Shown: piece after piece, positions 6,191-11,914 of the stretch
Position numbering within the stretch: the first letter of the stretch is position 1
Layout: each line of letters begins with the position of its first letter
Virus record (IMG/VR): IMGVR_UViG_3300043410_001664
Location: 1 to 51,644 of that record
DNA from: a virus
Reading direction: 5' to 3' (one strand)
Length of the DNA stretch: 51,644 nt
The notes under the pieces: model-generated
The model's input: the letters and a program-made list of their open reading frames with translations, nothing else
Told to the model about the DNA's origin: nothing
Database searches by the model: none
Made by a program: the position numbers and the translations under genes

Positions 6191-6592
6191 TTAACACTCA
6201 TTGGCATCATACAATTCATATGAATCGATTACAACGTCACCATGATTGATGTCAACATATGCTTCTGAAAGAATCTCTTCGAGGTCAAAACCGTCTTGGT
6301 CCTCACGAGACACTTGAATGGTACCGCTGAAAGAAATTGTTGCAGTGAATGCAACTTCCTTGGTTGGATTATAATCGATGATTTCGCACAGTGTTGTTAG
6401 AATATCTTCTGCATCGCTACCGTTATCATATGCATCATTAATTAAATTAATAATCTGTGACTGTACACGACCGTTTTCACTCTTCCAGTAATCGCAATTT
6501 TGATGAGTTGTTAGCGCTGCATTCTGTCGAGAGATGATATCCTGTAGTTCTGCTATTTTGTTGTCTAGATATGTTTCTGTTGCTGTCTCCAT
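6191..6592 (-). CDS. Hypothetical protein with N-terminal coiled coil, 133 aa
   Basis: 133 residues. Residues 1-30 (TETYLDNKIAELQDIISRQN) look like a short coiled coil; the C-terminal half has a beta-rich block AFTATISFSGTIQVSRED followed by an acidic tail. The beta block with an acidic end resembles small phage proteins whose function is unknown. Own promoter at 6625-6654; the ribosome site GAAAG...GGGGCC is weak. No palindrome accompanies this promoter, unlike its neighbours. Confidence 0.6.
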   Translation of the reverse strand: METATETYLDNKIAELQDIISRQNAALTTHQNCDYWKSENGRVQSQIINLINDAYDNGSDAEDILTTLCEIIDYNPTKEVAFTATISFSGTIQVSREDQDGFDLEEILSEAYVDINHGDVVIDSYELYDANEC

Positions 6593-6624
6593 GGGGGCCC
6601 GCTTTCTATTAGTTTGTTTACTTA

Positions 6625-6654
6625 AGTATACTAGTGGCCACTGACAATTGTCAA
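6625..6654 (-). promoter_or_regulatory. Promoter of the 6592 gene
   Basis: On the - strand TTGACA (6649-6654), 18-base spacer, TATACT (6625-6630). No CRP-like site upstream. Confidence 0.7.
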
Positions 6655-6748
6655 GGACCCTTATGGGGAGCAGTTTGGCGTCTTACTCAGGACGATCATC
6701 TCAGGCATACCCACGCAGTATAGCCTGGGGCTTAGCAGAGATGAAAAG
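6655..6748. other. Structured intergenic segment with hairpin repeat C
   Basis: Hairpin repeat C (GAGCAGTTT to TACTCAGG, 6668-6691; the stem change G-C to G-T keeps pairing on the - strand RNA) is followed by nested inverted repeats: outer CATCTC/GAGATG and inner CAGGC/GCCTG between 6697 and 6743. No open frame. Could be a small structured RNA or a long 3' end. Confidence 0.4.
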
Positions 6749-6793
6749 TTGGGGGAGAGGTTTGAACTAGGTATTGCTACCTCTCTCCCCCAA
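6749..6793 (-). terminator. Strong intrinsic terminator
   Basis: On the - strand TTGGGGGAGAG pairs perfectly with CTCTCCCCCAA (11 pairs) around a partly paired loop, followed by CTTTTC. Ends the transcript of 7548-6800. Confidence 0.75.
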
Positions 6794-6799
6794 TTCTAT

Positions 6800-7201
6800 T
6801 TAGAGATACTGAGCGATAGTCTTGAAAGTTGTAGCATTAACAACTTCCTCGTCCGTCATTTTGAGAATACGAATTGCGTTCTCAATTTCATTAACCTCAT
6901 AGCGACCAAGTTCCTGCTCTAGTTCCATACTTGGCTTCTCAGGTAGTGTAATTGCACCTGCTGGAAGGCAGATATTTACATTAACTTCGTTACGATAGTT
7001 TTCGTGTGCAGAAAGTTCTGCCTTTGAGATTTGCTTGAATACTAGGTCTGCGACTTCTTTAGCCCAAGCCTTTTCTACCTTTGCGTATTCCTTACGCTTC
7101 TTCTCGTTGTTAGTGATAGCCTTTGCGCTATCTGATAGTTTTGTTTCAAGTGCCTTGATTACCTTAGCAGTTGATACCTTTACTGAAATTGCTCTTGCCA
7201 T
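6800..7201 (-). CDS. Hypothetical helical protein, 133 aa
   Basis: 133 residues. The N-terminal half is lysine-rich helix (KALETKLSDSAKAITNNEKK) and the C-terminal half is acidic helix (MELEQELGRYEVNEIENAIR) with a central CLPAGAITLPEKPS turn. Looks like an antiparallel coiled-coil protein; no family recognised. AAAGGAA ribosome site. No promoter of its own is clear, so it probably shares the transcript from 7453. Confidence 0.65.
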   Translation of the reverse strand: MARAISVKVSTAKVIKALETKLSDSAKAITNNEKKRKEYAKVEKAWAKEVADLVFKQISKAELSAHENYRNEVNVNICLPAGAITLPEKPSMELEQELGRYEVNEIENAIRILKMTDEEVVNATTFKTIAQYL

Positions 7202-7236
7202 TGGGTTTTCCTTTTCTGTTAGTTGGGGGTTTGAGT

Positions 7237-7263
7237 TGAGCAGTTTTAATTGACTTGCTCAGG
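7237..7263 (-). repeat. Hairpin repeat D
   Basis: TGAGCAGTTT...TGCTCAGG between two cotranscribed genes (7286 stop and 7201 start). It could act as a partial terminator or processing site. Confidence 0.45.
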
Positions 7264-7285
7264 TCATTTCCTGATTAGGAATTAT

Positions 7286-7453
7286 TTACTTTGCTGTCCA
7301 AGTTGTCCAGCGAGGTGTGCCATTTACATCTAACTTAACACGAACACTTGTTCCGTCTGTGTTTGGCTTGATTTCTGTAATTGTGCCTGTAACCTTTGAC
7401 TTCTGTGAAGTGTAGAGGTCGCCCACCTTGTATGTTGCTGTTGCTACTGCCAT
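7286..7453 (-). CDS. Small beta-rich protein, paralogue of 7548-7718, 55 aa
   Basis: 55 residues (MAVATATYKVGDLYTSQKSK...). The ATG at 7453 is chosen because it has an AAGGAGA ribosome site and a good promoter just upstream; a longer frame extends through that promoter. Aligns with its neighbour 7548-7718 over Y(K/Q)(V/I)GDL(Y/F)T...KxxVTGxI. The beta-hairpin pattern is like small KOW/SH3-type folds, which is inference. Confidence 0.65.
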   Translation of the reverse strand: MAVATATYKVGDLYTSQKSKVTGTITEIKPNTDGTSVRVKLDVNGTPRWTTWTAK

Positions 7454-7487
7454 TTTATTTCTCCTTAGTAGTTGGTTGATATATTTA

Positions 7488-7516
7488 ATTTTAGCATTTT
7501 TGAGATTTCTAGTCAA
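7488..7516 (-). promoter_or_regulatory. Promoter of 7453
   Basis: On the - strand TTGACT (7511-7516), 17-base spacer, TAAAAT (7488-7493). Confidence 0.75.
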
Positions 7517-7547
7517 ATACATTTCTGAGATTTCTCACATTTTGAGA

Positions 7548-7718
7548 TTACTTAGATGTCTTGACCATAGCAAGACGGCGTGAGCCATTTGCCAAAACCA
7601 AAGAAACTCTGGTAACCTTATTAGACATTGGTGTAAAACCTGCGATACGACCTGTAACGCCTGTCTTAGATGTAGTGAACAAATCACCAATCTGATATGT
7701 GTAGCCTGAGATAGTCAT
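7548..7718 (-). CDS. Small beta-rich protein, paralogue of 7286-7453, 56 aa
   Basis: 56 residues (MTISGYTYQIGDLFTTSKTG..., ending RRLAMVKTSK). Shares the YQIGDLF and KTGVTGRI blocks with the neighbouring 55-residue protein, so the two arose by tandem duplication and then diverged. GGAAG ribosome site; promoter at 7751-7779 with a CRP-like palindrome at about -63.5. Function unknown. Confidence 0.65.
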   Translation of the reverse strand: MTISGYTYQIGDLFTTSKTGVTGRIAGFTPMSNKVTRVSLVLANGSRRLAMVKTSK

Positions 7719-7750
7719 TGGGGACTTCCTTTCTGTTTGGGTATAATATA

Positions 7751-7779
7751 ATTATAGACGAAAAATCTCATAAATACAA
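7751..7779 (-). promoter_or_regulatory. Promoter of 7718
   Basis: On the - strand TTGTAT (7774-7779), 17-base spacer, TATAAT (7751-7756). Confidence 0.7.
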
Positions 7780-7799
7780 ATCTAAACGGCATTTTACGG

Positions 7800-7815
7800 T
7801 GTGATAAACCCCACA
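7800..7815. promoter_or_regulatory. CRP/GlxR-like palindrome P3
   Basis: TGTGATAAACCCCACA, one imperfect half-site. Centre about -63.5 from the start predicted for 7718. Confidence 0.5.
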
Positions 7816-7854
7816 TCTTAACAGCGTGTTCTTAACTTGACAAAATCATTTCTT

Positions 7855-7864
7855 GGCCCCCGAG
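7855..7864. repeat. GC-rich box, copy 4 of 8
   Basis: GGCCCCCGAG in the 220-base gap between 7718 and 7942. The rest of that gap (7865-7941) is AT-rich with a weak AATAAA/TTTATT inverted repeat that may end the GP88 transcript. Confidence 0.45.
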
Positions 7865-7941
7865 CCCACCAGATCGCAGGGGATTTATTGCAACAAGAAT
7901 AAATAAAATAACCAAAGTAAAATAAACAGAAACGTTTTCAT

Positions 7942-8658
7942 TTATTTTTTACTAGCACTAAACACAATATCACTTTTAGAGTATACACACAGTGAGCACG
8001 AAACACAAGCGCTACCGTTAGTAGAAATAAGTGGAATTGCTTTTTTATTCTCAGGGCACTTAGCGCCTACTTTACCAATCATCGCTTTCATATCTGCTTG
8101 ACCCATTGCGAAAGTATCTGCAAGGTATGCAAGACGAACACCATGAGTTTGATTAATTTCTACGGCAACATCCTTATTATCTTTATCAGTAGAAAAATAA
8201 AGAGATAGGTTTTTTATTCCCTTAAGCATTTCTGCAGCGAATGGCACACGAGTGTATACCCAGAATTGTACATCAGGATTAACACGAATAGTTTCATGCC
8301 ATGCTAACACGTAGGTTTCATTAAAGAAATCTCCGTCCCAGTGAATGCGGAAGAGTTTATCTGCATTACGCTTATCACAATCTTTTTTGAAATCAGTAAT
8401 CATCTCAGTTAATAGAGAGACCATTGTTTCATAGTCTGCGTCTTTTAATTGGTCCCAATTACTTATAAGGACATTGCGAACACCCTTATAAATCTTTTCT
8501 AGTTTCCCCGCATAGCAGACTTTAGCGCATGTGGGAGTTTGATTAGGGCATGAGTAAGACTTACCAGCAGGCAGTCCGAAAGTGTTGGCAATTGTTGGGG
8601 TTTTTCCATTTGGGGAGACGGCATTAGTTACTTTCCTATCTTTTGAGCGAATTAGCAT
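7942..8658 (-). CDS. GP88 family protein
   Basis: 238 residues. Recognised as the mycobacteriophage D29 gene product 88 family from NTFGLPAGKSYSCPNQTPTC, AKVCYAGKLEKIYKGVR, RIHWDGDFFNETYVLAW and the FWVYTR block. Cysteines at 37, 44 and 48, plus a C-terminal set (CVSCSLC near 218-224), could bind a metal or cluster; this is inferred from spacing. The family is frequent in actinophages and its biochemistry is not known to me. Start has GAAAGG upstream; the promoter lies at 8683-8711, inside the end of the preceding small gene. Confidence 0.85.
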   Translation of the reverse strand: MLIRSKDRKVTNAVSPNGKTPTIANTFGLPAGKSYSCPNQTPTCAKVCYAGKLEKIYKGVRNVLISNWDQLKDADYETMVSLLTEMITDFKKDCDKRNADKLFRIHWDGDFFNETYVLAWHETIRVNPDVQFWVYTRVPFAAEMLKGIKNLSLYFSTDKDNKDVAVEINQTHGVRLAYLADTFAMGQADMKAMIGKVGAKCPENKKAIPLISTNGSACVSCSLCVYSKSDIVFSASKK

Positions 8659-8668
8659 TGGGGCCTTT

Positions 8669-8812
8669 CTATTGTTTATCTAAGTCTAACATTTTTCTAG
8701 TGGTTTGTCTAGTCCGTTTGTATTTCTTTTTATTGGGAATTGGGGAGGCAGCATTAGATCTACGCAACTCCATTAGTTTGCGTAATTCTTCTTTGCTTTT
8801 TCTTAACCTCAT
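8669..8812 (-). CDS. Very basic small protein, 47 aa
   Basis: 47 residues (MRLRKSKEELRKLMELRRSN...), about a third Lys plus Arg, with one amphipathic helix and a basic tail; could bind nucleic acid. The ATG is 6 bases after a TAATAT -10 with a perfect TTGACA 17 bases further up and no ribosome site, hence leaderless. Its end overlaps the promoter of the GP88 gene. Confidence 0.55.
   Translation of the reverse strand: MRLRKSKEELRKLMELRRSNAASPIPNKKKYKRTRQTTRKMLDLDKQ
8683..8711 (-). promoter_or_regulatory. Promoter of the GP88 gene
   Basis: On the - strand TAGACA (8706-8711), 17-base spacer, TAGACT (8683-8688), lying inside the 3' end of the 47-residue gene. Confidence 0.5.
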
Positions 8813-8818
8813 ATAATA

Positions 8819-8847
8819 ATATTAACATAAATATTAAATAATGTCAA
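8819..8847 (-). promoter_or_regulatory. Promoter, leaderless start of 8812
   Basis: On the - strand TTGACA (8842-8847), 17-base spacer, TAATAT (8819-8824), then 6 bases to the ATG. Confidence 0.7.
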
Positions 8848-8894
8848 AATCAGGGAGATTCTTCTTAAATCATAACAAAACGGACAAAGCGGAC

Positions 8895-8904
8895 CTCGGG
8901 CCCC
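8895..8904. repeat. GC-rich box, copy 5 of 8, with GGACA pair
   Basis: CTCGGGCCCC preceded by GGACA AAGC GGACC (8882-8894), a 9-base-period tandem. Confidence 0.45.
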
Positions 8905-8910
8905 AATCAG

Positions 8911-9150
8911 TTATTCTTCTTCTTCAATTAAAACATACCAATTAAAACGTGCATCATCGCTAACTTCAATTATTCCATCTTCATCATATTCATCAAGATA
9001 GTTAATTACATAACCATCTTTTGTTCCTTGCACTTGAAGAACTTGAACAATTGTATTATCTTCTAACTCAATAAAATCGTCAATCTCTAACTGATCAACG
9101 TTTAGGACATCAACGTGTTGTAGTTTCATACTTAACATTGTAGCAGCCAT
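8911..9150 (-). CDS. Acidic hypothetical, 79 aa
   Basis: 79 residues (MAATMLSMKLQHVDVLNVDQ...). Acidic and beta-rich with FIELEDNTIVQVLQVQGTKDGYVINYLDE. An ATG 15 bases further up is possible, but the ATG at 9150 has GAGG at a proper distance and follows the upstream stop by one base. Last gene of the operon 9953-8911. A small beta-barrel is likely; function unknown. Confidence 0.6.
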   Translation of the reverse strand: MAATMLSMKLQHVDVLNVDQLEIDDFIELEDNTIVQVLQVQGTKDGYVINYLDEYDEDGIIEVSDDARFNWYVLIEEEE

Positions 9151-9151
9151 T

Positions 9152-9442
9152 TTATTCATCCTCATCTACTGGATTAATAAACCAAGCAAGGTGGTGCTGT
9201 TCAATAATAGCCCACGCTGGTGCTTCTGTTGCACCCTTATAAGTAATCTGAAAATCACCAACCATAGGCATAGCAATCATTCGATTATAGTCCTCGTCAT
9301 AGGATGCGTCAATTGCTTCAATACAAGGGGCAACCATTTCTGCGGGGACTGGAGGATAGTGATTATTTTTAAGGTGATACAAAATCTGTGTTTCAAGGTC
9401 AAGGACACTATCTGCCAAACCAATTGCTGTAACTGAACCCAT
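9152..9442 (-). CDS. Hypothetical, 96 aa
   Basis: 96 residues. Helical N-terminus (GLADSVLDLETQILYHLKNN) and an acidic C-terminus (NPVDEDE). No recognised motif. A strong AGGAGGT ribosome site lies inside the end of the upstream gene, 8 bases before the ATG, so it can be translated efficiently and independently. Third gene of the operon. Confidence 0.65.
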   Translation of the reverse strand: MGSVTAIGLADSVLDLETQILYHLKNNHYPPVPAEMVAPCIEAIDASYDEDYNRMIAMPMVGDFQITYKGATEAPAWAIIEQHHLAWFINPVDEDE

Positions 9443-9444
9443 TA

Positions 9445-9660
9445 TTACTTACCTCCTACATTTCCATTAGAATAAAATATCTTAGTGTGCATCTTACCTG
9501 ACGGCTCAGACAAGTTAATTGTGCGGTATTCCTTAGCATCGCCATAGTCAATAAACTTATTAAATACATCTACTGCATCTAGGGCATTATCATAGCGACC
9601 AATCCATTCAGGGCTGGTAGCGTTATCGTTAGTGCAAGTTACTGCGTATAGGTATTCCAT
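9445..9660 (-). CDS. Hypothetical, 71 aa
   Basis: 71 residues (MEYLYAVTCTNDNATSPEWI...). Alternating beta strands and one helix (YDNALDAVDVFNKFIDYG), ending NGNVGGK. No recognised family. Its ATG shares a base with the stop of the upstream gene, indicating coupling. Confidence 0.65.
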   Translation of the reverse strand: MEYLYAVTCTNDNATSPEWIGRYDNALDAVDVFNKFIDYGDAKEYRTINLSEPSGKMHTKIFYSNGNVGGK

Positions 9661-9953
9661 TAGTTAGCCTCCTGTGTAGTCCAAAGTTTATCTATCTCAG
9701 CATAGTCTATTTCTGCGTTATTTGCAAGGTAGCAATTCATACAATATAGGGCGTCCCAAGATACCTTATTCTCATTACAACCAATACAAGTATCTGGAAG
9801 TGGCTCTGCATATTCCTCTACTGATAAGTGATTAGGGTTGCATTCGCACCATTCAATATCAAAGTCCTCGCCATTAGACCAACCCTCATAGCCAATACCA
9901 TCACACATTGTGCAATTAGCAATATCAGCAAGTGCATTTTTCATTTTGCTCAT
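9660..9953 (-). CDS. Cys-rich zinc-ribbon-like protein, 97 aa
   Basis: 97 residues. Two Cys-rich knuckles: CTMCDGIGYEGW (about 14-25) with WCEC (about 35-38), and CIGC (56-59) with CMNC (71-74). The spacing suggests two zinc sites of a DnaJ-type or zinc-ribbon kind. First gene of a four-gene leftward operon with GAAAGGA ribosome site and a palindrome-associated promoter. No catalytic domain is seen. Confidence 0.65.
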   Translation of the reverse strand: MSKMKNALADIANCTMCDGIGYEGWSNGEDFDIEWCECNPNHLSVEEYAEPLPDTCIGCNENKVSWDALYCMNCYLANNAEIDYAEIDKLWTTQEAN

Positions 9954-9980
9954 TTTATGTCCTTTCTTTATATAAATAAT

Positions 9981-10008
9981 CTTATACTATCGTGGCGACA
10001 AACACAAA
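9981..10008 (-). promoter_or_regulatory. Promoter of the 9953 operon
   Basis: On the - strand TTTGTG (10003-10008), 16-base spacer, TATAAG (9981-9986). ACGGCGTGTCG (10009-10019) abuts the -35. Confidence 0.6.
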
Positions 10009-10039
10009 CGACACGCCGTAAATTACAACAACGTAATTC

Positions 10040-10055
10040 TGTGATCTTAAACACA
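10040..10055. promoter_or_regulatory. CRP/GlxR-like palindrome P4
   Basis: TGTGATCTTAAACACA, centre about -73.5 from the start predicted for the 9953 operon. Confidence 0.6.
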
Positions 10056-10087
10056 CTTACGTAAAACGGACATTTGGTACAAAACGC

Positions 10088-10097
10088 CTCGGGCCCC
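10088..10097. repeat. GC-rich box, copy 6 of 8
   Basis: CTCGGGCCCC. It is followed by GTTGAAAGTTAAACTA, which recurs beside copy 7 at 11128, each time just past the stop of a tiny leftward gene. Confidence 0.5.
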
Positions 10098-10114
10098 TTT
10101 AGTTGAAAGTTAAA

Positions 10115-10213
10115 CTATTCTTTTTGTTTTCTTGATTTGTATTCAAGTGTGATCCCATAAATAATTGGAGCCCACAACATTAACTGAATTAGTGAAGTGA
10201 TTAGTCTATTCAT
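10115..10213 (-). CDS. Tiny membrane protein, 32 aa
   Basis: 32 residues (MNRLITSLIQLMLWAPIIYG...). A hydrophobic segment of about 18 residues is followed by a basic tail (EYKSRKQKE), the look of a single-pass membrane peptide with the tail inside. Start overlaps the stop of 10206-10382 by 8 bases (translational coupling). Too short for a family call; a host membrane or superinfection effect is conceivable. Confidence 0.5.
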   Translation of the reverse strand: MNRLITSLIQLMLWAPIIYGITLEYKSRKQKE

Positions 10214-10382
10214 TGTCATTGTTTACCGCCTCAATAAATTTATCTGTTACGAAACGTGGATTATCTTTTTCAAACATAAACGCAAAGTCATCAACTAAAT
10301 CTGTAAAATCTTTTTCGTCAATAGTTGTTTTGTATTTGTTTAGAATTCTAGCAGTTTCTACATAGTCTTTTCTCGTCATCAT
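10206..10382 (-). CDS. Acidic helical hypothetical, 58 aa
   Basis: 58 residues starting MMTRKDYVETARILNKY. The ATG at 10382 overlaps the stop of the upstream gene (TAATG) and has AGGAG upstream; a longer frame lies wholly within that gene. Helical with DEKDFTDLVDDFAFMF and a C-terminal NNDNE. The order of helices resembles small phage hypotheticals, function unknown. Confidence 0.6.
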   Translation of the reverse strand: MMTRKDYVETARILNKYKTTIDEKDFTDLVDDFAFMFEKDNPRFVTDKFIEAVNNDNE

Positions 10383-10561
10383 TACTTGGCAACTCCTCTC
10401 AGAGTGCCTGTAACGCCTAGAGCGTCGCAAGCAATTTTTACAGAGATACCAACAGGCAACTGCTGAGGGTATTGTGAAATAAACTGAGCAACTGCTCCCT
10501 TGCTAGGCAAGTTAATTGTTGAAACTGAACCATTGAAGGTTTCGATTTTTACTTTATACAT
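10382..10561 (-). CDS. Small protein, paralogue of 12356-12529, 59 aa
   Basis: 59 residues (MYKVKIETFNGSVSTINLPS..., VKIACDALGVTGTLRGVAK). It aligns along its length with the 57-residue + strand protein at 12356-12529: KVxI at the start, IxLxSK, FIS in the middle, and VKI(T/A)CDxxGxxGxLxG at the end. Probably a small alpha/beta fold. Coupled to 10206-10382. No function known. Confidence 0.65.
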   Translation of the reverse strand: MYKVKIETFNGSVSTINLPSKGAVAQFISQYPQQLPVGISVKIACDALGVTGTLRGVAK

Positions 10562-10575
10562 TAAGTTTTCCTTTC

Positions 10576-10782
10576 TTAGAGATTTTCTGTTTTCACTGCG
10601 ATAGTGCGATAAGTTGAGCGAATTCCGCTATTAGGCATTACCTCAACAAGATAACTTTCGCAACCCTCATACCAAACTGCGTGAGGGTGCTTTTCAGCAG
10701 AGATAATTTCTCCCTGAAGTGTGCGTGAGTGATAGTTAGTTCCTACAAGTAGGCTTTCGATTGAATATACATTTGCAGACAT
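10576..10782 (-). CDS. Actinophage-type hypothetical, 68 aa
   Basis: 68 residues. YSIESLLVGTNYHSRTLQGE, then ISAEKHPHAVWYEGCESYLV and STYRTIAVKT match a small protein that I recall from several actinophages; function unknown. AAAGGAGAA ribosome site. First gene of the leftward operon to 10115, with promoter at 10818-10846. Confidence 0.65.
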   Translation of the reverse strand: MSANVYSIESLLVGTNYHSRTLQGEIISAEKHPHAVWYEGCESYLVEVMPNSGIRSTYRTIAVKTENL

Positions 10783-10817
10783 TAAGTTCTCCTTTCAAGA
10801 GACTTTCTAATAATTTA

Positions 10818-10846
10818 ATTATTTCATATTTAATTGTAAAAAGCAA
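10818..10846 (-). promoter_or_regulatory. Promoter of the 10782 operon
   Basis: On the - strand TTGCTT (10841-10846), 17-base spacer, AATAAT (10818-10823). GGACA TTTA GGACA (+ strand, 10857-10870) lies between it and palindrome P5. Confidence 0.55.
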
Positions 10847-10877
10847 ATCCAAAAACGGACATTTAGGACATTTTGAA

Positions 10878-10893
10878 TGTGATAAATATCACA
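10878..10893. promoter_or_regulatory. CRP/GlxR-like palindrome P5
   Basis: TGTGATAAATATCACA, a perfect TGTGA-N6-TCACA. Centre about -74.5 from the start predicted for 10782. It overlaps the stop codon of 10889-11011. Confidence 0.7.
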
Positions 10894-11011
10894 AGGCGCC
10901 CTCTTGGAAGAGAGCAATCTCAAAGTCCAAAAGTTCGTCTTTTGTAGCGTCTTGGAGATTAACCCACTCCACGCCGTTTTCGTCAATTCTAGCAAATTCA
11001 ATGTAACCCAT
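10889..11011 (-). CDS. Tiny hypothetical, 40 aa
   Basis: 40 residues (MGYIEFARIDENGVEWVNLQ...), one beta hairpin then an acidic helix (TKDELLDFEIALFQEG). AAAGGTGG ribosome site 8 bases upstream and a near-consensus promoter at 11046-11074 support it as a real gene, despite its size. Its stop codon lies in palindrome P5. Confidence 0.6.
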   Translation of the reverse strand: MGYIEFARIDENGVEWVNLQDATKDELLDFEIALFQEGAL

Positions 11012-11045
11012 TTTGAGCCACCTTTCTTTAGTTTCTATGTATGTA

Positions 11046-11074
11046 ATACTAGCAGATAAATCTCAAAAAGTCAA
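11046..11074 (-). promoter_or_regulatory. Strong promoter of 11011
   Basis: On the - strand TTGACT (11069-11074), 17-base spacer, TAGTAT (11046-11051). The same -35/-10 pair and closely similar spacer are used by the rightward promoter at 11849-11877. ACGGCGTGTCG lies 2 bases upstream (11077-11087). Confidence 0.8.
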
Positions 11075-11095
11075 GACGACACGCCGTAACTTAAA

Positions 11096-11111
11096 TGTGT
11101 TTTACATCACA
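11096..11111. promoter_or_regulatory. CRP/GlxR-like palindrome P6
   Basis: TGTGTTTTACATCACA, centre about -64.5 from the start predicted for 11011. GC-rich box copy 7 (GGGCCCCGAGG, 11113-11123) follows directly. Confidence 0.6.
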
Positions 11112-11141
11112 TGGGCCCCGAGGATTTTGTTGAAAGTTAAA

Positions 11142-11243
11142 CTACTTTATTTTTTCTAAAAGTTTTTCTAATTCTTTTAGTTGTTTTAAATTAAGATGAT
11201 CGAGTTGAATTGCATCTTCAAAATTAAAAATATCTTCATTCAT
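11142..11243 (-). CDS. Tiny helical protein, 33 aa
   Basis: 33 residues (MNEDIFNFEDAIQLDHLNLK..., KELEKLLEKIK), a single leucine-rich amphipathic helix with a heptad pattern. Start overlaps the stop of 11240-11413 (ATGA). Could be a small coiled-coil modulator; no family match. Confidence 0.5.
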   Translation of the reverse strand: MNEDIFNFEDAIQLDHLNLKQLKELEKLLEKIK

Positions 11244-11413
11244 TTATTTAACTCCTCAAAAAGTTCTTTACATTTATTTGGATTATCCCACCAAGGAAAA
11301 CCCTCGTGATATTGTGCGGGGGCTAAAACAACCTGACCGCAAGGGCAGAGATTCATTAACCCTGCAGGGTAGTCATTAACTGTAGCCATAGGCTCAAATA
11401 TTCTATTAGTCAT
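11240..11413 (-). CDS. Small Cys-containing hypothetical, 57 aa
   Basis: 57 residues (MTNRIFEPMATVNDYPAGLM...). A CPCG knuckle (23-26) and a lone Cys near the end (KCKE) suggest a half zinc ribbon. FPWWDNPNKC is distinctive but not recognised. Coupled on both sides by overlapping stop/start codons (TAATG with 11413-11592). Confidence 0.6.
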   Translation of the reverse strand: MTNRIFEPMATVNDYPAGLMNLCPCGQVVLAPAQYHEGFPWWDNPNKCKELFEELNK

Positions 11414-11592
11414 TATTTAACCTCCTTAGAGATACACTCTATGCAATAGCATTGAGGATTACGCTTAGGGTCAAATAAGAATTTAATTAACTCTTTACGA
11501 GTATACATATCTAAGCCATATGATGATTTAACACCACCATTATGGTACTCGTGTACGATAGTAGAGAATAAAGTTTCATTTAGTGTAGTCAT
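11413..11592 (-). CDS. Small hypothetical with CYCIEC, 59 aa
   Basis: 59 residues starting MTTLNETLFSTIVHEYHNGG. The ATG at 11592 has AAAGGTGG upstream; a longer frame extends into the promoter region. Ends with CYCIEC, a possible metal-binding knuckle. First gene of the leftward early unit next to the divergent control region. Its 5' leader can fold into TTCTATATATAGAA and TTGAGAA/TTCTCAA hairpins (about 11620-11650). Confidence 0.6.
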   Translation of the reverse strand: MTTLNETLFSTIVHEYHNGGVKSSYGLDMYTRKELIKFLFDPKRNPQCYCIECISKEVK

Positions 11593-11711
11593 TTTAGACC
11601 ACCTTTCTTTTAAGTGATTGAGAACCTTTCTCAACCTTCTATATATAGAAGTCTAACATAGACCACTGACAAATACAGGGGTACAAAACGGACATATGGG
11701 ATATATGGGAT

Positions 11712-11776
11712 TGTGATGTACATCATGTGGATAACTTAAGCGTAAATACGTAGTGTGATGTACGTCATGTGGATAA
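11712..11776. repeat. Direct repeat: palindrome plus inverted DnaA box
   Basis: GTGATGTACATCATGTGGATAAC and its near-identical copy 42 bases later (one C/G change). Each unit joins a TGTGATGTAC palindrome (P7, P8) to TGTGGATAA, the reverse of the DnaA box (11726-11734, 11768-11776). Confidence 0.7.
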
Positions 11777-11811
11777 CCCCCGAGCCAATGTCCGAATTGT
11801 CCTATATGTCC

Positions 11812-11827
11812 TGTGATATAAATCACA
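11812..11827. promoter_or_regulatory. CRP/GlxR-like palindrome P9
   Basis: TGTGATATAAATCACA, perfect half-sites, centre about -64.5 from the rightward start. CGACACGCCGT (11830-11840) follows. Confidence 0.7.
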
Positions 11828-11848
11828 TGCGACACGCCGTGTTAGGAC

Positions 11849-11877
11849 TTGACTTTTTGGGTTTTGTGTGCTAGTAT
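11849..11877 (+). promoter_or_regulatory. Strong rightward early promoter
   Basis: TTGACT (11849-11854), 17-base spacer, TAGTAT (11872-11877). Drives the operon 12034-12529. Confidence 0.8.
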
Positions 11878-11914
11878 TCTACTATAGAAAATTAAATAAA
11901 GGACAAAAGGGCTA

